Origin: Nitrospirota bacterium
GTDB taxonomy: Bacteria > Nitrospirota > UBA9217
DNA length: 64,000 bases
Assembly (NCBI GenBank): GCA_021814615.1
Contig: JAKAHZ010000002.1
Location: forward strand, 18,281-82,280
Direction: 5' to 3'
Under the pieces are notes generated by a model. The model was not told the DNA's origin, did not search any database, and worked only from the letters and a program-made list of their open reading frames with translations. Position numbers and translations under genes: made by a program. Shown here one piece after another: positions 38,033 through 47,462 of the stretch (its first letter is position 1; every line of letters starts with the position of its first letter).

Positions 38033-38620
38033 ATGAGCACGCTCATCAGGCCGTTCACGAACGACCGTGCCGAAAACCGCCCGGGCGTCGAGCTGTTCAT
38101 CTGGCGGGCCGGCGTTCTTTGCGTCCTGCTTGCCGCCACCGTCGTTCTCTTTGCTTTCCAGCTCGACCGCATGTCCCTTGCCAGGAAGGCTGTCACGGGG
38201 TCTTGGTGCCTTCTTCTGCTGCTCCTGCTTCTGTATCACCTCCATCTTATCTTCCTGTTCAAGAAGCTCTGCATTACCGTCGCGGCCGACAGCCTGACCA
38301 TTCGATCCTTTCTGGTTCACGAGGAGATACCGTTCCGCGACATCCGGGAGCTGAAAAGCCTGGCAAAGGAGAAGCTGGAGATCAGGAAGAAGGGGCTCTT
38401 TTCCTATTTCCGGGAGGCGCCGCAGATCGTCTATCCCGTGGCGCAGATCGGCTCCTGCACCCTGGAGAAGTTCGGCACGGTGAGGTTCTACAGTTTTCTG
38501 GACAGTCTCGGGCAGCCCAAAGACCTGCTCTTGATCAGAACCGGCGAAGACCGTCGGTTTGCTGTATCCCTGATCAACGCCGATGAGCTCAGGGACGCGA
38601 TCGACCGGTCCAGGGGCTGA
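38033..38620 (+). CDS. Membrane protein with PH-like domain
   Basis: Two N-terminal TMs then 'ITVAADSLTIRSFLVHEEIPFRDIRELKSL' PH-like pattern; 6 bp after the upstream gene. Confidence 0.6.
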   Translation: MSTLIRPFTNDRAENRPGVELFIWRAGVLCVLLAATVVLFAFQLDRMSLARKAVTGSWCLLLLLLLLYHLHLIFLFKKLCITVAADSLTIRSFLVHEEIPFRDIRELKSLAKEKLEIRKKGLFSYFREAPQIVYPVAQIGSCTLEKFGTVRFYSFLDSLGQPKDLLLIRTGEDRRFAVSLINADELRDAIDRSRG

Positions 38621-38677
38621 TCCTTTTCAGCAGGGACGCCCGAGGCGGGAAGGCGTGGAGTACCGGTCCCTGCAGTG

Positions 38678-40105
38678 TCATCCGCGCTCGTCCCCTTCTT
38701 CCTCGTTCTTATCGTCTTTCCGGAAAGCAGCCGAGGCAATGCCGTACTTCCGCATGATGTGCTGGAGCGATTGTCGCTCCATACCGGCGGACTGGGCAGC
38801 CAGGGAGACATTGCCCTGGCTCCGCCGGAGCAGGTTCGAGATATATTCGATGTTGAAGGAGGCGAGCACCTCCCTGCGCGCGTCCCGGTACGCGAGGCCG
38901 TCGGTCTCCGGTGCGGCGTTCCGCGCGACGACGGGTTCGGCGTTCGCGCGGAAGTCGGACGGGGAGAGCATCTCGCTCTTCGAGAAGATGACGGCCCGCT
39001 TTATCTCGTTCTGAAGTTCCCGCGCGTTGCCCTTCCACTGGCGCGAAACAAGGAACTGGATCGCCTCTTCCGTCAGCCGCTTCCGGTCCAATCCAAGCTC
39101 GCTGCAAAAGAGGGAGAGAAAGTGGTAGGCGATGAGGGGGATGTCCTCCGGGATGTCCCTGAGCGGCGGGGTATTGACCGAAACGACGTTGAGCCGGTAG
39201 TAGAGATCGGACCGGAACAGTCCGGCAGCCACGTTCCCGGCGAGGTCCCGGTTCGTTGCCGCAATGACCCGCACATCGACCCTCCGCGTGGCCGTATCGC
39301 CCAGCGGCTTCAGCTCCCGTTCCTGCAGGACCCGCAGCAGCTTCGCCTGCAGGGAGGAGGAGATGTCGCCGATCTCGTCCAGGAGCAGCGTGCCGCCCTG
39401 CGCCACCTGAAAAAGACCTTCCCGGTCCGTCAGGGCCCCCGTGAACGCGCCTTTGCGATACCCGAAGAGCTCGCTTTCCAGGATGGTCTCGGGGATCGCC
39501 GGACAGTTGACCGCCACAAAAGGCTTGCCCGTCCTGCCGCTGAGATTGTGGATCATGCGGGCCGCCAGTTCCTTGCCCGTGCCCGTTTCGCCGGTGATGA
39601 GCACGGTAACGTCCGCCCTGGCCACCAGCCTGATGGTGTCGATGAGCTCCTGCATGCGAGGCGACTCGCCGACGAAAAAGGTTTCCTTCTCCTTCTTTCG
39701 GATCCTTCTCTCGAGATCGGTGTTCTTGCGCCGGAGGTCCTCATGCTCCAGCGCCAGCCGCACCGTGTGCAGCAACCGCTCCTCCTCGAAGGGCTTGGTG
39801 ATGAAGTCGTAGGCCCCCTCTTTCATGGCCTCCACCGCCGTTTCGATGGCGCCATACGCCGTCATGATGATCACCGGGACGGGGGCGTCTTGCTTCCTGA
39901 CCTGCCGCAGGAGCTCCATGCCTCCCATGCCCGGCATCTTCATATCCACGAGCAGGCAGTTGACGATGTGCTCCCTGAGGACCCGCAGCGCCTCTTCCGC
40001 GCTGCCGGCAGCAAGGGTCTCCGCGTGCAGGGTGCTTCCGATCAGCCGCTCGAGCAGCCGGGTCATGTCCCGGTTGTCGTCAACGATAAGAACCTTCTGC
40101 TTCAT
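38678..40105 (-). CDS. NtrC-family sigma-54-dependent response regulator
   Basis: Receiver '[14 protein letters not shown]', AAA+ 'GETGTGKELAARMIHN', GAFTGA 'YRKGAFTGALTDREG', Fis-type HTH. Confidence 0.95.
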   Translation of the reverse strand: MKQKVLIVDDNRDMTRLLERLIGSTLHAETLAAGSAEEALRVLREHIVNCLLVDMKMPGMGGMELLRQVRKQDAPVPVIIMTAYGAIETAVEAMKEGAYDFITKPFEEERLLHTVRLALEHEDLRRKNTDLERRIRKKEKETFFVGESPRMQELIDTIRLVARADVTVLITGETGTGKELAARMIHNLSGRTGKPFVAVNCPAIPETILESELFGYRKGAFTGALTDREGLFQVAQGGTLLLDEIGDISSSLQAKLLRVLQERELKPLGDTATRRVDVRVIAATNRDLAGNVAAGLFRSDLYYRLNVVSVNTPPLRDIPEDIPLIAYHFLSLFCSELGLDRKRLTEEAIQFLVSRQWKGNARELQNEIKRAVIFSKSEMLSPSDFRANAEPVVARNAAPETDGLAYRDARREVLASFNIEYISNLLRRSQGNVSLAAQSAGMERQSLQHIMRKYGIASAAFRKDDKNEEEGDERG

Positions 40106-41711
40106 CCTTCTCTCCCGCAAGGGGGAGCCACAGCGTGAACGCCGACCCCTTTCCCTTTTCGCTCGCCACCGTAAGCTCTCCCCGGTGCTCCTTCACGATC
40201 CCGTAGCTAACCGCCAGCCCCAGCCCGGTTCCCTCGCCCGGGGGCTTTGTCGTAAAGAAGGGCTCGAAGATCTTGTTCCGGATCTCCTCGGGAATGCCGC
40301 AGCCGGTGTCGGAAAAGACGATCCTCGCGCCCCTTCCTTCCCTGTCCCAGGAGGTCCTGACGGTAAGACGCCCCCCGGGCTGCATGGCCTGAAAGGCGTT
40401 CAGCAGGAGATTCGTGAAGATCCGCTTCAGCTTGTCCTCGTCGGCGGCGACACGGGGCAGGCCGGGGGCGTACTCGCGGGTGACGGCGATCCCCCCGCTG
40501 CGGAACGTCTCTTCCAGTGGCACCAGCGCCGCCTCGACAGCGGCGTTGATGTCGGTGGGGATGAGAGTGGTCGTTGTCTGGCGCGAAAAGTAGAGAAGGT
40601 CCTCGACGATCTTCTTGCACAGCCGGGCGTTCTTGTAAACGATGTCCAGGTCTTCCCTGACCTGCTGCGTCGCGTTGCATTCCTTGCGCAGCATGTTCGT
40701 ATAGCCGAGGATCAGGCTGAGCGGATTGTTGATCTCGTGGGCCACGCCAGCGCCGAGCCTGCCGATGGACGCCAGCTTGTCGGCCTGCAGCACGCGCTCC
40801 TCCATCGCCATGCGCTCCTCCTCGGAGGTCTTCAGGTGCGCCATCATGCGATTGAAGGACCCGGCCAGCTCCGACACCTCGTGGTAGTCCGGCGCGTCGA
40901 AATGAATGTCCAGGCCCCGGTGCCGGTTCACCACGTCCTTGAAGAAGGAGCTCATCCGCTTCATGGGAAGGACCGCCACGCGGTAATGGAAGTAGTTGAG
41001 GAGGACGAACAGCATCCCGATGACCGCGACTCGGATAAGGAAGAAGGAAAGGGCGGCGTGCCTCAGCTGCCTGAAGGCGCCGCTCACCGGCGCCGCGATC
41101 GACTCAAGGCCGACTACCTCGCCCACCTTCCAGTGACGGCCGTGTACCGTGCCGTAGTGCCGCGTGATGGACTCCGGGGAAGAGGCGGGGTTCCCGTGGC
41201 AGAGCAGGCACTCTTCCTCCGCAACGACCGCCTTCACGTGCAGAAAATAATCCTCGCCGTTCCTCGAGACCAGGCCCTTCCATTGCCGCTCGGAACCCGC
41301 TTCGGTGCGGAATCGCCTGATAAAGCCTTCCTCAAAGGCATCGGCCTTGTTCTTAGGATTCATGGGGTCGAGGGCCACCCGCCGGTAGATGTAGTGGGGA
41401 AAGCGCTGCTTGAACCGCTTCATGATCCCCATGTTCATGAAGGTGCTGGACATGACCTGCTGAATGAAGACGTTCCCGGGGAGGGCGTGGAATATCTGGG
41501 GCCGGAGCTCGTCGCGGGCATAGGCCATGGTGGCGTCGATATGCCCGAGCACGATGTCCGTCTTCTCGTAGGCTTCATTGATGTACATCTTCTTCTGATA
41601 TTCGTAGGTGAGAAAGGAGAGGAGGGCGATAGCGCACAGAAGGAGAATGCTCAGGCCGATCATGAACTTGACCGAAAGCGTCAAGCCGCCCCGTTTTGGA
41701 ATGCTGTTCAA
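40080..41711 (-). CDS. Sensor histidine kinase with DUF3365/Tll0287-like periplasmic domain carrying a CxxCH motif
   Basis: '[23 protein letters not shown]', HAMP, '[20 protein letters not shown]', HATPase '[13 protein letters not shown]'. Confidence 0.92.
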   Translation of the reverse strand: MNSIPKRGGLTLSVKFMIGLSILLLCAIALLSFLTYEYQKKMYINEAYEKTDIVLGHIDATMAYARDELRPQIFHALPGNVFIQQVMSSTFMNMGIMKRFKQRFPHYIYRRVALDPMNPKNKADAFEEGFIRRFRTEAGSERQWKGLVSRNGEDYFLHVKAVVAEEECLLCHGNPASSPESITRHYGTVHGRHWKVGEVVGLESIAAPVSGAFRQLRHAALSFFLIRVAVIGMLFVLLNYFHYRVAVLPMKRMSSFFKDVVNRHRGLDIHFDAPDYHEVSELAGSFNRMMAHLKTSEEERMAMEERVLQADKLASIGRLGAGVAHEINNPLSLILGYTNMLRKECNATQQVREDLDIVYKNARLCKKIVEDLLYFSRQTTTTLIPTDINAAVEAALVPLEETFRSGGIAVTREYAPGLPRVAADEDKLKRIFTNLLLNAFQAMQPGGRLTVRTSWDREGRGARIVFSDTGCGIPEEIRNKIFEPFFTTKPPGEGTGLGLAVSYGIVKEHRGELTVASEKGKGSAFTLWLPLAGEKDEAEGSYR

Positions 41712-42012
41712 GGGTGAACCTCAAAAACCGGAACAACGATCCTGCGACAACGAAAAGGAGCCGAATACAACCGCTTGTTTAGAATACTGAGGTTTTCGAA
41801 ATAATGCAACACATTCCGGGACCAGTGAACTGCAGAAATCAGATGGCAGTGCCAGCGATTTCTTGCTGCAAGAAAACGATCCGCCGAAAAGCCGCACAAT
41901 AAAGCATCGTAATAACAATGTATTGGCAGCGGCCCGATCTGGCACGGCTATTGCTCTATGCACCGTCCGGGTAGGGATAGTCAGCACGATCTTGAACACA
42001 CGGGGTACTGAA

Positions 42013-43752
42013 ATGAGACCGAACGTGGAAAGAATACGAAAACGCATTCATGAACATGCCGGCGGGAAGTGGTTTCTGCTCTTCACCGTCCTGCTCGGCG
42101 CGGCCATGTCCGCGGTCGATGTCAGCATCGTCAACGTGGCCCTGCCGACGCTCAAGCATACCTTCGGGGTCCCCATGGCAGTCATCGAGTGGGTCGCGCT
42201 GGCCTACATGCTCACGCTGACCATCTTTCTTCCGCTCTTCGGCAGGCTCGCCGATATGTTCGGACGGTCGCGGCTCTACCACACGGGGTTCGTGGTTTTC
42301 ACCGGGGGGTCGCTGCTCTGCGGCATGTCGCCCGGCGCGGGCTTCATGATCGCCGCCCGCGTCGTCCAGGCTGTCGGGGCCGGGCTGTTGCAGGCCAATT
42401 CCGTCGCCCTTCTTACGGACGCATTTCCCGCGCAGGAGCGGGGCAAGGTCATCGGCATCCAGGCCGCCGTACAGGCAATAGCGATGTCGATCGGTCCTTT
42501 CATCGGCGGCATCCTGATCGCCACTGTGGGCTGGCAGGCCATCTTCTACGTAAATATCCCCATCGGCATCGCGGCGACGATCGCCGCCCTGTTCATCCTT
42601 CCACGCGACCGGAAGGCCGAGAAGAAGGAAAAAGTCGATTACCTCGGGGCGCTGCTCCTGGCCGCGGGACTGGCATGCATCGTCCTGGCCTTCAACGAGG
42701 GAGTAACGATCGAATCGGGCTCATCCACGACCATCGTGTTCCTCATGCATGCCGGCATCCTGCTCAGCCTGTTCATGATGACCGAGCTGCGGGTGGAACA
42801 TCCGCTGATCGACCTCGCGCTGTTCCGGAACCGCACGTTTCTCATCGGCAACCTGACCAGCATGCTTTCCTATTTTGTCCTGTTCGCGGTCATGTTCCTC
42901 ATGCCCTTCTATCTGGAAAAAGCCCTGGGCTGCAGCGTCACCCTCACCGGCGCGCTCCTGACCCCGCTGCTCCTTGCGATGGCGGTCACGGCCCCGTTCT
43001 CGGGCCACATCTCGGACCTCTACGGACCGCGGCTCATCACCACGGCGGGCATGCTCCTGTCCGCAGCGGCCTGCTTCGCGCTCCTGCGGATGGGGGCCTC
43101 CGCGCAGCTGCCCCTGCTGGCGGTGGTCCTGGCCCTTCTCGGCGTGGGCATGGGGATGTTCATTACGCCCAACAACAGCGCCGTCATCGGTTCGGCTCCC
43201 CAGGGAAAGCTGGGGGTGGCGGGCGGCGTCCTGAACATGATGCGGTCCCTCGGGCTTGTCTTCGGCGTGAATATCTCGGGACTGATCTTCACCACGCTGG
43301 AGCGCAGATACCTCTCCGACAACGGCTATCCGAACATCGAACGCGTATTCGTGAACACCAGCATTCCCCTGTCGCTCAAATCCGGCGCGTTCATGCACGG
43401 GTTCATGATGGTGATCATGGTCCTTATGGCGGTTACCGTGCTGTCGGCGTTCCTTTCGTCCGTCAGGAACGTCGGGACAGCCCCCATCGTGGACCCTGAA
43501 GCAACGGAAAGGACGCTCGTCTCATCGGGATTCTTCAACGGCTTCAGCCGGGAGAGCAAGGGAATGGCCCTGTTCATCATGCTCCTTCTTGTTGCCGGGG
43601 TCACCGGAGCCTTCGCCTCTTCCCGGCTGGTCGATACGGCCTTTGCCGCCTCGAAAACGGCGCAGGGCCCGCAAGCCCGCTACCAGGACGGCCAGGGGCA
43701 CAAGCCCGGCATGCGGGAATGGGCCTACGACCTGTTCAGCAACGTCAATTAA
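42013..43752 (+). CDS. DHA2-family MFS multidrug transporter (EmrB/QacA-like)
   Basis: 'AAMSAVDVSIVNVALPTLKHTFGV', 14-TM pattern, 'FGRLADMFGRSRLYHTG'. Confidence 0.92.
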   Translation: MRPNVERIRKRIHEHAGGKWFLLFTVLLGAAMSAVDVSIVNVALPTLKHTFGVPMAVIEWVALAYMLTLTIFLPLFGRLADMFGRSRLYHTGFVVFTGGSLLCGMSPGAGFMIAARVVQAVGAGLLQANSVALLTDAFPAQERGKVIGIQAAVQAIAMSIGPFIGGILIATVGWQAIFYVNIPIGIAATIAALFILPRDRKAEKKEKVDYLGALLLAAGLACIVLAFNEGVTIESGSSTTIVFLMHAGILLSLFMMTELRVEHPLIDLALFRNRTFLIGNLTSMLSYFVLFAVMFLMPFYLEKALGCSVTLTGALLTPLLLAMAVTAPFSGHISDLYGPRLITTAGMLLSAAACFALLRMGASAQLPLLAVVLALLGVGMGMFITPNNSAVIGSAPQGKLGVAGGVLNMMRSLGLVFGVNISGLIFTTLERRYLSDNGYPNIERVFVNTSIPLSLKSGAFMHGFMMVIMVLMAVTVLSAFLSSVRNVGTAPIVDPEATERTLVSSGFFNGFSRESKGMALFIMLLLVAGVTGAFASSRLVDTAFAASKTAQGPQARYQDGQGHKPGMREWAYDLFSNVN

Positions 43753-43972
43753 GGATCAGAGCGCATCATTTTCACCAGGATATCCATCACAGGAGGTCAT
43801 CGAAGAATGAGCGGTCCCCGAAGTCTTCATCCGTTCTTGTCGGGTTAGGTGCATAAAGCTTCCTTTCCGCGCCTGTCAGCCGAAACCTGGCAGCATGCCG
43901 GCAGGAGACGCTCCTCTCGGCGCTGGCTTGTATTGAATCGCATAAAAAATACCATCTCATGGAGGTCGCATC

Positions 43973-44737
43973 ATGGCAGCAAGTTGGCTTTTCTTACTCA
44001 CCTGCAGTTTAAGCGGCGCTTTCCTGTCCAGTCTGCTCGGGATCGGTGGCGCCATCTTCATCATCCCGATCATCATGTTCTTTCAAAAGAGCGTGGGCCT
44101 GGACCTCGGGATGCATCAAATAAGCGCCCTGACCACCCTTTTTGTCTTTGTCGCGGGGGTCATCGGCTTCTGGGCGCACGGCCGGCATTACAAAATAGAA
44201 AAACGGCTGGTGATCATCACGGGCGCCTGCGCATCGGTCGGGGCGCTTGCAGGAGGAGTGGTCCAGTTCTATCTGCCGCATACGGTGATCCTGGCGACGT
44301 TCATCGGCCTTCTGTTCCTCATCGGCGGCCTGATGATCTGGCCGATCAAGAACGAGAACACCGAGATTCCCGATTATTCGCTGACGAAGACGATCATCGG
44401 CTGCGTGACCGGCGGCTTCCTGGCGGGCATGGTGGGCATCGGGGGAGGCACGATCCTCGTTCCCTTCATGATCGTCTTCCTCCGCATCCCCACGCGGCCG
44501 GCGATCTCGACCGGCCTGGCCCTGGTGATGCTGGCGGGCTTCTTCGGATTGCTCGGCCGGCTGGGACATGCCTCCTCCGTTCCCTGGTCCCTGGGCATTC
44601 CCCTGGTGCTCGGGATCCTGCCGGGCAGTCTGCTGGGGACCTATACCAACAAGCGCATGCCGACTGCCGTGCTGCGCAAGAGCTTTGCGGTGGTGATCCT
44701 GGGCCTGGCAGTCCAGCAGGTCACGAGCTTGTTCTGA
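43973..44737 (+). CDS. TauE/SafE family sulfite/organosulfonate exporter
   Basis: 'LGIGGAIFIIPIIMFFQKS', 'GFLAGMVGIGGGTILVPFMIVFLRIP', 'LPGSLLGTYTNKRMP'. Confidence 0.9.
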   Translation: MAASWLFLLTCSLSGAFLSSLLGIGGAIFIIPIIMFFQKSVGLDLGMHQISALTTLFVFVAGVIGFWAHGRHYKIEKRLVIITGACASVGALAGGVVQFYLPHTVILATFIGLLFLIGGLMIWPIKNENTEIPDYSLTKTIIGCVTGGFLAGMVGIGGGTILVPFMIVFLRIPTRPAISTGLALVMLAGFFGLLGRLGHASSVPWSLGIPLVLGILPGSLLGTYTNKRMPTAVLRKSFAVVILGLAVQQVTSLF

Positions 44738-44765
44738 TCGATTTTTCAAAGGAGCGTGGGGAAGC

Positions 44766-46379
44766 ATGTCAATCAAGGGAAACGGATCGCCATCCGGAAG
44801 CTATATACGGAAACTATTGGAGCACTGGCGGGATTTCCGTCTGAAGCTGTTCTTTGAAGGTATCCTTGCGGGGGCCTTTGCCGGACTCGTCGTGGTCGGG
44901 TTCCGGCTGGTCCTGGCCTGGGCAGGGCCGGCGCGGGACCGTCTGTTCGGCGCTCTCCGGTCAAGCGCGCCCGGCTGGACCGCGCTCTGGGTGGTCTGTC
45001 TCATCGGCATCGCCGTGATCCTGGCGTGGCTGATCGAGAAAGTTCCGATGTCCACGGGCAGCGGGATTCCCCAGGTCAAGGGCATCCTTGCCGGACTGCT
45101 CCAGGCAGCGAGCTGGATCAAGATCGTGGGGGCGAAGTTCGCCGGCGGTTTCCTGGGCATCGGGGCCGGGCTTTCCCTCGGCCGGGAAGGTCCGTCGGTA
45201 CAGCTGGGCGCCGCCGCGGGCCAGGGGGTGAGCCGGCTTCTCGGCCGGCCCGCGCTGGAGGAGCGATATATGCTCACCTGCGGGGCCAGCGCCGGACTGT
45301 CGGCAGCCTTCAACGCGCCGCTGGCGGGCGTGGTATTCGCGCTCGAGGAACTGCACAAGACCTTTTCCCCGGCGCTGCTTACCTCCGCTATCGGGGCTTC
45401 GGTCACGGCGGACCTGGTCAGCCGGTTCGTTTTCGGGCAGGGTCCGGTCTTCGACTTTCACAATATTCCGCTGATGCCGTTTCCGTATTACCTGCTCATC
45501 GTCATCCTCGGTCTCGTGGTCGGGGCCTTCGGGGTCCTGTTCAACGCGACCCTGGTCAATTCGCAGAAATTCTACGAGAAACTGCCGCTGCCCGCGCGGC
45601 TGAAGCCCGCGCTTCCTTTGCTCACGGCGGGGGTGCTCGGATTCGTTCTGCCCCAGGTGCTGGGCGGCGGCGCGAGACTGATCAACTCCTTGCCGCAGAT
45701 GCATTACGCGCTCTCCCTGCTCCTGGTCATCCTTGCGGTGAAATTCCTGTTCACGATGCTGAGCTACGGAACGGGTGCGCCCGGCGGCATCTTCATGCCT
45801 CTCCTGACCATCGGCGCAGTGGCCGGCACCGTATACGGAAGCGTGGCAGCGCAGTATCTGCATATCGACCCGCTGTACATCAACAACTTCAGCATGCTGG
45901 CCATGGCCGCATACTTCAGCGCCATCGTCAAGGCGCCGGTTACCGGCAGCATCCTGATCCTGGAAATGACCGGCAACATCGAGCAGCTCCTGCCGCTCAT
46001 CACGGTCTGCATGTCCGCATACATCGCGAGCGACCTCCTGGAAGGCAAACCGGTCTACGATGTCCTCCTGAATCGGATGCTGGCCAGACGAAGGCCGATC
46101 CCGGAGCAGGCCCTTCCGCAGCCCGATGGGGAGATGCAAATTCTGGAAAAGGTGGTCGGCCTCGAGGCGCCCGTCTGCGACAAGCGGATTTGCGATATCG
46201 ACTGGCCGGAGCACAGTCTGCTGGTGGGGATCCGGCGCGGGGAGGAAGACCTGATCCCGGCGCGGGATACGGTCATTTATCAGGGCGACTATCTGATCGT
46301 GATATCCGGGTCGGGAAAACTGTCCCGGGTGCACTCCTGCCTGCAGGAGCTGACCGGTGAAGAAAAGACCGTATCCTGA
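44766..46379 (+). CDS. ClC-family chloride channel/exchanger with TrkA-C (RCK_C) domain
   Basis: GSGIP, GREGPSVQLG, GAPGGIFMPLLTIGA motifs; C-term 'DWPEHSLLVGIRRGEEDLIPARDTVIYQGDYLIVI'. Confidence 0.93.
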   Translation: MSIKGNGSPSGSYIRKLLEHWRDFRLKLFFEGILAGAFAGLVVVGFRLVLAWAGPARDRLFGALRSSAPGWTALWVVCLIGIAVILAWLIEKVPMSTGSGIPQVKGILAGLLQAASWIKIVGAKFAGGFLGIGAGLSLGREGPSVQLGAAAGQGVSRLLGRPALEERYMLTCGASAGLSAAFNAPLAGVVFALEELHKTFSPALLTSAIGASVTADLVSRFVFGQGPVFDFHNIPLMPFPYYLLIVILGLVVGAFGVLFNATLVNSQKFYEKLPLPARLKPALPLLTAGVLGFVLPQVLGGGARLINSLPQMHYALSLLLVILAVKFLFTMLSYGTGAPGGIFMPLLTIGAVAGTVYGSVAAQYLHIDPLYINNFSMLAMAAYFSAIVKAPVTGSILILEMTGNIEQLLPLITVCMSAYIASDLLEGKPVYDVLLNRMLARRRPIPEQALPQPDGEMQILEKVVGLEAPVCDKRICDIDWPEHSLLVGIRRGEEDLIPARDTVIYQGDYLIVISGSGKLSRVHSCLQELTGEEKTVS

Positions 46380-46929
46380 AGACCACGGCCCGGAAGAGGC
46401 GACCATGTCGGGAACAATTGTGCGGGATATCATGTCCGCAGTTGACGGTTACGGCGCCGTGCATGACGGAGCGGACCTCGGAGAAGCGATACGAGTTCTC
46501 CAGCGGTCCTTCTACCGTGACGACAAAGGAGTCGTGTGCGGCCACCCCTCCGTCCTGGTGACCGATCAGGACGGCGAATTGACGGGCATTCTGACCATCC
46601 AGGACATCCTCAAGGCCCTGGAAAGAAAATCGGCGGAACGGAGTCTGCCGACCGGCGGCCTCTTTAGCCGGCTTTCGCTTCTCCACGATACGCTGGCCCA
46701 GGTGCTGGTACGGGATGCCATGACTCCCGTCGCAAAGGCGGGAGTGGAAGAGAATGAACGCGCCGGCCGGGTCATCCGCAGACTGGTGGAGAGCGCCGAT
46801 GCGCTGTTGCCGGTAACCAGCGAAGGGAAAACGGTGGGCATCGTACGGGCCATCGACCTGGTAGAGCGTATCGTCCGCCTGTTGGCGGAAAAGCAGGAAG
46901 TCATCCTGAGCTTCCTCACCGTCTCCTGA
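46357..46929 (+). CDS. CBS-domain pair protein
   Basis: 'VRDIMSAVDGYGAVHDGADLGEAIRVL...VLVTDQDGELTGILTIQDILKAL...VRDAMTPVAKAG...'; overlaps the ClC stop (alternative start 46405). Confidence 0.82.
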   Translation: MKKRPYPEDHGPEEATMSGTIVRDIMSAVDGYGAVHDGADLGEAIRVLQRSFYRDDKGVVCGHPSVLVTDQDGELTGILTIQDILKALERKSAERSLPTGGLFSRLSLLHDTLAQVLVRDAMTPVAKAGVEENERAGRVIRRLVESADALLPVTSEGKTVGIVRAIDLVERIVRLLAEKQEVILSFLTVS

Positions 46930-47187
46930 CGCAGACGGAGGATGTTTCCGCGAATTCGGAAAGACCTCTCATGGAATCATCTGGGGAGCGAATCTACCGC
47001 AGATCACCAAGGCGCTTTTCCGTGGAGATCCCGGAAACGGCCCGCCGCCAACTCGAAGGAGGAGCGGCTGGAGCGGCGGCGGAGATCGTGAATCATGGCA
47101 GAGGGGACACCACCTTCTGCCCCATCCGGGATCATCGAAGACCTGTTCTGATTTACCTCCTGCCCCGCTCACCTCCCCCCGCCCGGC

Positions 47188-47404
47188 TCCGCCTTTCTCC
47201 GCAGCAGCCCCACCGACAGCACCGCTTTATCCAAAGCATCACCCCTCAGCATCCTCGGCGCTCTCGGCGGTTAACATTCCGTGTCTTTTGACTTCCTCTG
47301 TGTTCTCTGTGCTTTCTGTGGCAAAGCTTCTCTGGGTTCTCGATGGTTAACATTCCGCGGCCCTTGACTTCCTCTCTATCCTCCGTGATGTCTGTGGCAA
47401 ACAT
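47188..47404. repeat. Dispersed intergenic repeats (ccgcctttctccgcagcagcccc... plus ttcctctgtgttctctgtgctttctgtggcaaa...)
   Basis: First part matches 33287-33345; 'CTCTGTG..TCTGTGGCAAA' phrase occurs twice here and also at 33409-33438 and ~12969-12992. Confidence 0.75.
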
Positions 47405-47462
47405 TTCGGCCTCAACAGCTCGGTTCACCTATGCAACCGGATACGGTATAATAAGTACCGTC

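Noticed and set aside
38675-41717. 487-aa and 630-aa plus-strand ORFs
   Set aside because: Antisense to the sigma-54 regulator and histidine kinase, which have unambiguous motifs
43807-43848. 13-codon mini-ORF MSGPRSLHPFLSG with upstream AGGAGG before the TauE/SafE gene
   Set aside because: Could be a leader peptide, but there is no attenuator structure or codon bias to support it
44961-46433. 490-aa minus-strand ORF
   Set aside because: Antisense to the ClC channel gene
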